From Cyclobacteriaceae bacterium (GTDB lineage Bacteria; Bacteroidota; Bacteroidia; Cytophagales; Cyclobacteriaceae), in the NCBI GenBank assembly GCA_015488485.1, contig WFNR01000010.1:1-42047 (forward strand): 42,047 nt of DNA, in the 5' to 3' direction. Positions 7,942-14,312 of this stretch are shown piece by piece. Every line of letters starts with the position of its first letter. Position 1 is the stretch's first letter. A model generated the notes under the pieces. That model was given only the letters and a program-made list of their open reading frames with translations, ran no database searches and had not been told where the DNA came from. A program made the translations under genes and the position numbers.

Positions 7942-9456
7942 ATGAGCCAGTTGGAAGAATATTTCGCCCCGATCAGGAAAAACATTGTCGGTATTGACCA
8001 GACCTTCGAAACCCCCTACGGCATCCAGCGCATTGTCTATGCCGACTGGACGGCCAGTGGTCGCATTTATGGCCCTATCGAAGAAAAGTTACGCAGGGAT
8101 TTTCACCCGTTTGTGGGCAATACCCATACCGAGACCAATATTACCGGTTCTTCCATGACACTGGCCTATCACAACGCCCTGCATCTGATTAAAAAACATG
8201 TAAATGCCGGACCGCAGGATTTGATTATCTCCACCGGCTCGGGTATGACCGGAGTGGTGAACAAGTTCCAGCGTATATTGGGGCTGAAAGTATATGAGAA
8301 GCACCGTAAATTCATCCAAATCGCAGAAAATGAGCGTCCCATTGTCTTTATCACCCACATGGAGCATCATTCCAACCACACCACCTGGCTCGAGACCATT
8401 GCCGATGTGGTAATTATAGACCCTGACGAGCAGGGCCTGGTAGATCTGGATCATTTTGCAGCCTTGCTCGACACCTATAAAGACCGCCAGGTAAAGTATG
8501 CTTCAGTGACGGCCTGCTCGAATGTAACCGGTATCATCACCCCCTACTATGAGATGGCCGAGATGATACACAAGGCCGGAGGTAAGATATTCGTTGATTT
8601 TGCCTGCTCTGCCCCATATGTAGATATAGACATGCACCCCGGAGACAACGAGTATCGCTACCTGGATGCCATATTTTTCTCTCCGCACAAGTTTCTGGGC
8701 GGCCCCGGCTCGGCCGGTGTGCTGATCTTCAACAAGTCGCTCTACCACAATACCGTGCCCGACAACCCCGGAGGCGGCACGGTGGACTGGACCAACCCGT
8801 GGGGCAAGCATAAGTACCTGGATGATATTGAGATGCGCGAAGATGGCGGTACGCCTTCATTTCTGCAAACCATCAAAACGGCACTGGCCATTAAGCTTAA
8901 GGAAGAAATGGGTACGGATAGTATCCTGGCCCGTGAGCACGAGCAAGTGAAAATTCTCTGGGAAGGCCTCAGCGCCATTCCCGGTCTGCACCTGCTGGCC
9001 GACAACATGCCCGAGCGCCTGGGAGTGCTGTCGTTTTATATTGATGACCTGCACTACAACCTGGGGGTGCGGCTGCTCAACGACCGCTTCGGCATACAGG
9101 TACGGGGTGGCTGCTCTTGTGCCGGCACTTATGGGCACTACCTGCTGCATGTAGACTTCGAGACTTCCAGCAAGATAACCAGCGCCATCAATCAGGGCGA
9201 TCTGTCGGCTAAGCCGGGCTGGATACGCATGTCGATCCACCCTACCATGACCAACGATGAACTGTACTACCTGATAGATGCCGTAAAGCAAATAGCCGCC
9301 AACCACAAGACCTGGGGGCAGGATTATGAGTATTCGCGTAAAACCAACGAGTATGCCTTTAAAGACCCCGAGTGGGCCACGGCTTTGGAAAAAAACATTG
9401 ATGCACTCTTTGAGGAGTCGTTGGTAAATGCGGCAGATAAGGCGACAGTCTCTTAA
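7942..9456 (+). CDS. Class V aminotransferase-fold PLP enzyme (SufS/IscS-like, function unknown)
   Basis: 504 residues, long for a cysteine desulfurase (about 400). Fold-type I features: 'VDFACSAPYVDIDMHPGD' carries the pyridine-binding Asp (about 219). 'SPHKFLGGPGSAGVL' has the PLP Lys (about 250). 'THMEHHSNHTTWLE' matches the SufS 'EHHxN' motif. 'QVRGGCSCAGTYGHYLL' has two cysteines (391, 393) near the position of the SufS catalytic Cys loop. The family includes cysteine desulfurases, selenocysteine lyases and isopenicillin-N epimerase-like proteins. The substrate cannot be assigned, and there are no suf/isc partners nearby. The final residues (about 440-504) are a charged extension. The stop overlaps the convergent crcB stop. 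Confidence 0.82.
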   Translation: MSQLEEYFAPIRKNIVGIDQTFETPYGIQRIVYADWTASGRIYGPIEEKLRRDFHPFVGNTHTETNITGSSMTLAYHNALHLIKKHVNAGPQDLIISTGSGMTGVVNKFQRILGLKVYEKHRKFIQIAENERPIVFITHMEHHSNHTTWLETIADVVIIDPDEQGLVDLDHFAALLDTYKDRQVKYASVTACSNVTGIITPYYEMAEMIHKAGGKIFVDFACSAPYVDIDMHPGDNEYRYLDAIFFSPHKFLGGPGSAGVLIFNKSLYHNTVPDNPGGGTVDWTNPWGKHKYLDDIEMREDGGTPSFLQTIKTALAIKLKEEMGTDSILAREHEQVKILWEGLSAIPGLHLLADNMPERLGVLSFYIDDLHYNLGVRLLNDRFGIQVRGGCSCAGTYGHYLLHVDFETSSKITSAINQGDLSAKPGWIRMSIHPTMTNDELYYLIDAVKQIAANHKTWGQDYEYSRKTNEYAFKDPEWATALEKNIDALFEESLVNAADKATVS

Positions 9457-9824
9457 GGTCTGGCAACAAAATAACCCAAAGCTGCCAGGACTACCCCCAC
9501 CACCAGGCTCAACAAGGCATAGGCAAACAATTGCATGAAATTGCCATCCCGTAACAATTGCAGATTGTCGAAAGCAAACGTAGAAAAAGTAGTAAAGCCC
9601 CCGCAAAACCCGACAGCCAGCAGCAAGCGCCAGGGTTGGGTAAAACCGGCATAGCGCTCGGCCAGGCCAAAAAGCAGACCAATAAGCAAGCTACCGGCCA
9701 GGTTGATAACAAAAGTACCCAGCGGAAATACTGTAACAAACCGGCTTACGATGGCATTTTGCAAAAGATAGCGTGCTATGCTACCGGCAAAACCTCCTGC
9801 ACCTACTATCAGAGCTTCTTTCAT
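9453..9824 (-). CDS. crcB: CrcB/Fluc fluoride ion channel
   Basis: 123 residues with four hydrophobic segments. Family motifs are 'GAGGFAGSIARYLL', 'PLGTFVINLAGSLLIG' (channel Asn) and 'GFCGGFTTFSTFAFDN' (fluoride-coordinating Phe box). It exports fluoride as a dual-topology dimer in the inner membrane. The ATG at 9824 (MKEALIV) is preferred over a TTG three codons upstream. It is the last gene of a minus-strand operon, 16 bp after the PH-like gene. There is no room for a fluoride riboswitch directly upstream. The TAA stop shares the palindromic TTAA with the convergent gene. Confidence 0.95.
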   Translation of the reverse strand: MKEALIVGAGGFAGSIARYLLQNAIVSRFVTVFPLGTFVINLAGSLLIGLLFGLAERYAGFTQPWRLLLAVGFCGGFTTFSTFAFDNLQLLRDGNFMQLFAYALLSLVVGVVLAALGYFVARP

Positions 9825-9840
9825 AGTTTGCAATCTTAGC

Positions 9841-10278
9841 TTATTTTTTACGCTTTCTGGCCGCCTTTTTCTGTAAATATTGCAAAACCTGCAAGTATGA
9901 GGTGTTTTCCTGATTACTGATTTTCACCACATTGTTGGCAAATTGTATTTCAAGCTGTTTAAACACCCCGGTGCGGGTCTGGATAATCACCTCCTGCCAG
10001 TATTGGAGGTCGGTTAATGGCCAGCGCCTTACCTGCCAACGCAGCGGATACCAGACCTGTATTTTGTTGTTGCCTACCGAAACAATTTTATAGTTAAAAA
10101 GTTGCCGCAACAATAAGATTAATCCCAGCGGCACAAATAAAGCTGCCATCAGGTAATTGAAAAACCAGGTGCTGCCGCGCCAAAGCAACAGCAGGTTATA
10201 GCTGCCCAAGCCCAGACAAATCAGGATAAAGACTCCCAACGAGAACAGTGCTTGCTTTTTCGGTTTGGATACAATCAT
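9841..10278 (-). CDS. Small membrane protein with PH-like C-terminal domain, unknown function
   Basis: 145 residues. Two adjacent hydrophobic helices (about 11-31 and 38-60) form a hairpin, followed by a soluble beta-rich region: 'KIVSVGNNKIQVWYPLRWQ' and 'FKQLEIQFANNVVKIS', then a basic tail 'KKAARKRKK'. This layout matches bacterial PH-domain membrane proteins (YdbS/DUF304-like), but the match is by appearance only. Its ATG overlaps the stop of the upstream AcpH gene as ATGA, and crcB follows after 16 bp, so all are probably made from one transcript. Confidence 0.6.
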   Translation of the reverse strand: MIVSKPKKQALFSLGVFILICLGLGSYNLLLLWRGSTWFFNYLMAALFVPLGLILLLRQLFNYKIVSVGNNKIQVWYPLRWQVRRWPLTDLQYWQEVIIQTRTGVFKQLEIQFANNVVKISNQENTSYLQVLQYLQKKAARKRKK

Positions 10279-10859
10279 GTCTCCTTGAGTTTTTGCTGCA
10301 CAAATGTCTGCAATTGCGGGAAGAAGACCGTAAACTCCTGCTCCAATTCGGTATAATACTGTTGTAGTTCGTCCAGTGCATTTTCCATACCCGACTCAAA
10401 AGTAGTGCGCCTGGCCATGCCGTTCAGTACTTTTTGTATACCTTCCAGGTTGGCATAATTCAGCAGCCAGTTTTGCGGCACCATAAATTGCAACATGTGG
10501 TTGATACGCTCGGGCAGGGCGGCCGCTTGCCGTGCCAGCACGGCATACACCCAGCGGGTGTACACAGGCAGAGGGTCGTGGTGGTACTGTTGCCAGTTGC
10601 GTGCCAGGTAATGGTCGTAGAAGATATCGGTAAGCACCCCGGCATAATGCCTGTAGCGGCCGCTCAGCCGCGCCCGGCTCTGGCGATACACCGTATGGTG
10701 GTCGGTGTACTCATCTATGGCCCGGTGCAGGCTGATACCTTTTCGGATAGTAGCAGGATAACCGTTGAGGGCTTTGCCCTTTACGGCATCGCCAATAAAA
10801 TTACCCACCAACAGGTCTTCGTCCTGCCCGGAAAGAAATGTATGTGCCAGGTAGTTCAT
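10275..10859 (-). CDS. acpH: Acyl-carrier-protein phosphodiesterase (AcpH/DUF479 family)
   Basis: 194 residues. 'MNYLAHTFLS', 'LLVGNFIGDAVKG', 'GISLHRAIDEYTDHH', 'RYAGVLTDIFYDHYLA'-type spacing of His/Asp and 'ALPERINHMLQFM' match the AcpH family (HD-related metal-dependent hydrolase). It would remove 4'-phosphopantetheine from holo-ACP in the cytoplasm. Some homologues remain uncharacterised, so the reaction is inferred from family. It is coupled by ATGA overlaps to both the acyltransferase upstream and the PH-like gene downstream. Confidence 0.85.
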   Translation of the reverse strand: MNYLAHTFLSGQDEDLLVGNFIGDAVKGKALNGYPATIRKGISLHRAIDEYTDHHTVYRQSRARLSGRYRHYAGVLTDIFYDHYLARNWQQYHHDPLPVYTRWVYAVLARQAAALPERINHMLQFMVPQNWLLNYANLEGIQKVLNGMARRTTFESGMENALDELQQYYTELEQEFTVFFPQLQTFVQQKLKET

Positions 10860-11767
10860 TGGGAGCTGACAGGTTTATTCTTTTCAACATCCTTCATCAG
10901 GCCCTGCCACTTAGGCCTGCGCTTCCATCTGCGGTGTGTCCACAACCATATTTCGGGCTGCTGACGGATATTAGCTTCCAGCTTGCGCAGGTGCATTTCC
11001 GTAAGCTCACTCACATCATGACGGGCCGGGTCGTCACAAAGCAATTCAGGGCGCATTACATAATGACCGCGCCTGGGACGGCTGATATGCAAATAAAAAA
11101 GAGGTTGATTGAGCTTGCGTGATAGCACAGCCGGACCACGAAATACCAGCGTAGGCTGATTGAGAAAAGTGGTGGCATAGTCGCGCGGACTCAACGGCAC
11201 CTGATCGGCAATAAAGCCTGTTGCAATCAGCTTATGTCGATTACGCACCATGCCACTCACCGCTTCCTGCATAGAATAGAGCATCATACCCTGCCGCTCG
11301 CGCATATTCTTAAACCACCTGTTTATCAGCTTGTTGGTGAGCGGGTGATAGATGGCATACACTTGATGGTAACCCAGGTTATTGATGCGCGTACCAGCCA
11401 GCTCCCAGTTGCCCAAATGGCCGAGCACCACAATGATACTACGCCCCTTCAGGGCATATCGCCTAAAAGTTTCGGTGTTTTCCATGGTAATCATCGTATC
11501 AGCCCAGTCAGGCCGACTGGAAAACATTTTGAGTATTTCGAAAGTAACATCGAGCATGTTGCGATAAAACTTGCGCATCAGGCGGTCAATCTCTGCCGGA
11601 GTTTTTTCAGGAAAAGAATTACGAAAGTTTACCCGTACCACTTGTTTGCGGTACCTGATGAGCGGATAAAAAAGCATGATAAAATCGCTCAAAGCATATA
11701 ACGCTCTTACAGGCAAAAAAGAAATCAGGTAAAGCGGCAACCCGATCAACCACAAAAATCTGTTCAT
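10856..11767 (-). CDS. LpxL/HtrB-like lysophospholipid or lipid A acyltransferase
   Basis: 303 residues. An N-terminal membrane anchor (about 5-40) is followed by the acyltransferase motif 'VVLGHLGNWELAG' (HX4E) and 'TGFIADQVPLSPRDYATTFL', which matches the Kdo2-lipid A acyltransferase family (PF03279). It would transfer a secondary acyl chain from acyl-ACP to a lipid A precursor or another lipid at the inner membrane. Bacteroidota homologues are also known to act on ornithine or glycine lipids, so the acceptor is uncertain. First gene of the operon with acpH, the PH-like gene and crcB. It follows ilvE after 18 bp and may be read through from it. Confidence 0.85.
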   Translation of the reverse strand: MNRFLWLIGLPLYLISFLPVRALYALSDFIMLFYPLIRYRKQVVRVNFRNSFPEKTPAEIDRLMRKFYRNMLDVTFEILKMFSSRPDWADTMITMENTETFRRYALKGRSIIVVLGHLGNWELAGTRINNLGYHQVYAIYHPLTNKLINRWFKNMRERQGMMLYSMQEAVSGMVRNRHKLIATGFIADQVPLSPRDYATTFLNQPTLVFRGPAVLSRKLNQPLFYLHISRPRRGHYVMRPELLCDDPARHDVSELTEMHLRKLEANIRQQPEIWLWTHRRWKRRPKWQGLMKDVEKNKPVSSQ

Positions 11768-11785
11768 AAAACCAAGAAAGTCCGG

Positions 11786-12847
11786 CTAAACTATGTAATT
11801 CCAGCCGTATTTATCTTCAGCTTTACCGGTACGGATGGCATCCAGGGTTTCCAGCACCTTGTCAGAGAAATGCCGTTCGCCCAAATCCAGGTTATATTGC
11901 TCATCACGATAGCCGATGGCCTCTATATGGGCAATAGTAGCTGCTGTACCGGTACCAAATGCCTCCTGCAAGCGCCCTTCTTTGATAGCTGCCAACAATT
12001 CCTGTACCTCCAACGGCCGCTCTTCTACCTTTACGCCCCAGTCGCGCGCCAGGGTAAGTACCGAATCGCGGGTAACGCCCGCCAGGATGGTATCGCCTGT
12101 AGGGGCAGTGATGAGGGTGTCATCAATCATAAACATCAGGTTCATGGTGCCGGCCTCTTCGATGTAGCGATGCTGCTGGCCATCGGTCCAGATAAGCTGA
12201 TCGTAGCCTTGCTGCTGTGCCAGCCAGGCCGGGTACAACGAAGCGGCATAGTTGCCGGCTGTTTTGGCATAACCGGTGCCGCCTTTTACCGCCCTGGTAA
12301 AATGCTCTTCAATCTTCACCTTTACCGGCTTGGGATAATAAGCCCCTACCGGACAGGTAATAATCATATAGCGATAGGTATCGGAAGGTCTTACCCCGAT
12401 AAATTCATCGGTGGCAAACATAAACGGCCTGATATACAGCGAAGTGCCTGCCACATCGGGTACCCAGTCACGATCCAGGTTGATAAGCTCGTGCATGGCA
12501 TCGATAAATAACTCACGCGGCAGTTGCGGCATCATCATGCGCTCGGCCGATTTGTTCATGCGCTCATAGTTCTTGTCGGGACGGAAGATCAACACCTGGC
12601 CATTCTCACCTTTATAAGCCTTGAGGCCTTCAAAAATAGACTGGCCGTAATGAATGGCCGGATTGGCCGGACTAACTTCTATATTACCATAAGGGATAAT
12701 GCGAAAATCTTTCCATTCCTTGCCGTCATAATCGGCAATAAACATATGGTCGGAGTATTTGCGGGCAAATTCTATGTGGTGAAAATCCATTTCGGAAATC
12801 CTTGATTGCCCTACCTTTTCTATGCGGATATCCAGGGTGCTTATCAT
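11786..12847 (-). CDS. ilvE: Branched-chain amino acid aminotransferase
   Basis: 353 residues, the usual size of the larger BCAT type. PLP-fold type IV features: 'AIHYGQSIFEGLKAYKG', 'SLYIRPFMFATDEFIGVRPS', 'GGTGYAKTAGNYAASL' (PLP Lys about 195), 'YIEEAGTMNLMFMI' and 'EAFGTGTAATIAHI'. It interconverts leucine, isoleucine and valine with their 2-oxoacids. The E1 enzyme and HMG-CoA lyase elsewhere in the window act downstream in the same catabolic route. An inverted repeat lies just upstream (12883-12905). The next gene downstream is 18 bp away. Confidence 0.96.
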   Translation of the reverse strand: MISTLDIRIEKVGQSRISEMDFHHIEFARKYSDHMFIADYDGKEWKDFRIIPYGNIEVSPANPAIHYGQSIFEGLKAYKGENGQVLIFRPDKNYERMNKSAERMMMPQLPRELFIDAMHELINLDRDWVPDVAGTSLYIRPFMFATDEFIGVRPSDTYRYMIITCPVGAYYPKPVKVKIEEHFTRAVKGGTGYAKTAGNYAASLYPAWLAQQQGYDQLIWTDGQQHRYIEEAGTMNLMFMIDDTLITAPTGDTILAGVTRDSVLTLARDWGVKVEERPLEVQELLAAIKEGRLQEAFGTGTAATIAHIEAIGYRDEQYNLDLGERHFSDKVLETLDAIRTGKAEDKYGWNYIV

Positions 12848-12882
12848 GGCAAATTGCTTAAATGAGAACAGTGATTTTAGCA

Positions 12883-12905
12883 GTGTAAAAATACAAAATT
12901 TACAC
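12883..12905. promoter_or_regulatory. Dyad upstream of ilvE (possible operator)
   Basis: GTGTAAA-N9-TTTACAC, a perfect 7-bp inverted repeat, centred about 47 bp upstream of the ilvE ATG in the 74-bp gap after the adenosyltransferase gene. It has no T-run on either side typical of a terminator. A regulator site is a reasonable guess, but no regulator is identified. Confidence 0.35.
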
Positions 12906-12921
12906 CACTAAAACGAATAAT

Positions 12922-13467
12922 TCAGGGCTGCCAGGGCAGTTCTTTTGCCCCTCTCTTTTTACCTACCCAGCGGCTGAGCACAAACAGGTAATCCGACAGC
13001 CTGTTCAGGTAGGAAATAATAAGTGGCTGTACCGTTTGTTGTTGCTGTAAGGCCACAACCAGGCGCTCGGCCCTGCGGCATACCACGCGCGCCAGGTGGC
13101 AGTAAGAAACATGCACATGCCCCCCCGGCAGGATAAAGTTTTTGAGAGCCGGCAGGTCGTTTTCCATAGCATCAATAGCCTGCTCCAGAGCAGCAACAGA
13201 CCGGTCGTCCAGATGAGGCAGTTTCAGTCCCTTCTTGGCCGGATCGGCCGCCAGGTGTGCTCCAAAAGAAAACAATTGTTGTTGAATATCGGCCAGTAAA
13301 GTGACAGTTTCAGACATATCGCCAAGCACATCGCGCAGCAGCCCGATATGTACATTCAGTTCATCGAGGGTGCCGTAAGCCTCTATAGCAGGGGCTGCTT
13401 TGGATACCCGCTTGCCACCCCATAGCGAGGTCTCGCCTTTGTCGCCTCCTTTGGTGTAGATTTTCAT
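12922..13467 (-). CDS. Cob(I)yrinic acid a,c-diamide adenosyltransferase, PduO type
   Basis: 181 residues. 'MKIYTKGGDKGETSLWGGKRVSK' carries the ATP-binding P-loop-like N-terminus of PduO/MMAB. 'EAYGTLDELNVHIGLLRD' and 'CRRAERLVV' with 'LNRLSDYLFVLSRW' are the other family signatures. It transfers the adenosyl group of ATP to cob(I)alamin to make coenzyme B12, needed for example by methylmalonyl-CoA mutase. No other B12 gene is nearby. It is 9 bp downstream of the ABC ATPase gene on the same strand, so the two are probably cotranscribed. Confidence 0.95.
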   Translation of the reverse strand: MKIYTKGGDKGETSLWGGKRVSKAAPAIEAYGTLDELNVHIGLLRDVLGDMSETVTLLADIQQQLFSFGAHLAADPAKKGLKLPHLDDRSVAALEQAIDAMENDLPALKNFILPGGHVHVSYCHLARVVCRRAERLVVALQQQQTVQPLIISYLNRLSDYLFVLSRWVGKKRGAKELPWQP

Positions 13468-13476
13468 GCCTGTATG

Positions 13477-14196
13477 CTAGCCACCTACCTCGGCCGTAGT
13501 GGTGCGCACAGCCTCGTTCGGCTCATCCGATTCGATGAGCCCATCGCGCAGGCGCACAATACGATGTGAGTAATGAGCGATATCATCTTCGTGGGTTACC
13601 ATAATGATGGTATTACCCTGATCATGCAATTGCTGGAACAGGTCCATAATATCGTAGGATGTTTTGCTATCCAGGTTACCTGTAGGCTCGTCAGCCAGAA
13701 TAATGCTGGGATTATTTACCAGAGCACGGGCAATGGCCACCCGCTGACGCTGCCCACCTGAGAGCTCATTTGGGCGGTGATGGGCCCGGTCGGCCAGGCC
13801 TACATTAGCCAGGGCCTGCATGGCTTTTTCTTCGCGCTCACTACGGCTATAGCCGGCATAAATCAGCGGCAGGGCCACATTATCCAGGGCACTGGCACGT
13901 GGCAGCAGGTTAAATGTCTGAAAAACAAAACCGATCTCCTTGTTGCGTATCTCGGCCAGTTCGTTTTCGGTAAGGTGGCTTACGTCATGGCCATTCAGAA
14001 TATAGGTGCCGCTGGTAGGTGTATCCAAACAACCGATAATATTCATCAGGGTTGACTTGCCTGAACCGGACGGCCCCATAAAAGCTACATATTCCCCTTT
14101 ATTGATATCGATGGTAATGCTTTGCAAAGCCCTGACAACCTCCGAACCCATTTTATAGATTCGGGAGATCTCCTTCATTTCAATAATCTTCGACAT
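13477..14196 (-). CDS. ABC transporter ATP-binding protein, LolD/MacB/FtsE type
   Basis: 239 residues. Walker A 'GPSGSGKST' (41-49), Q-loop in '[18 protein letters not shown]', signature '[15 protein letters not shown]', Walker B '[12 protein letters not shown]' and the H-loop 'MVTHEDDIA' are all complete. The closest class by eye is the MacB/LolD group, which powers extraction of lipoproteins or efflux substrates rather than classic import. No permease gene is adjacent, so the partner is unknown. Two TTGTTACA repeats lie upstream. Confidence 0.93.
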   Translation of the reverse strand: MSKIIEMKEISRIYKMGSEVVRALQSITIDINKGEYVAFMGPSGSGKSTLMNIIGCLDTPTSGTYILNGHDVSHLTENELAEIRNKEIGFVFQTFNLLPRASALDNVALPLIYAGYSRSEREEKAMQALANVGLADRAHHRPNELSGGQRQRVAIARALVNNPSIILADEPTGNLDSKTSYDIMDLFQQLHDQGNTIIMVTHEDDIAHYSHRIVRLRDGLIESDEPNEAVRTTTAEVGG

Positions 14197-14220
14197 ATAT
14201 TCCTGGCTAACTTTGACTAA

Positions 14221-14261
14221 TTGTTACACTAATAATACTCAACCTTAGACAATTTGTTACA
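14221..14261. promoter_or_regulatory. Direct repeat TTGTTACA x2 upstream of the ABC ATPase gene
   Basis: TTGTTACA occurs at 14221-14228 and 14254-14261, 33 bp apart, which is about three helical turns, in the 116-bp gap upstream of the ABC gene. The spacing fits a pair of regulator half-sites, but this is a guess. A weak hairpin CAGCAA-AAAAC-TTGCTG (14277-14293) next to it may end the upstream 990-residue gene. Confidence 0.3.
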
Positions 14262-14312
14262 AAACAAAGACATTTTCAGCAAAAAACTTGCTGTTCTTAC
14301 ATCAATGGCGCC

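Noticed and set aside
9825-9840. Fluoride riboswitch upstream of crcB
   Set aside because: The gap to the upstream gene is only 16 bp.
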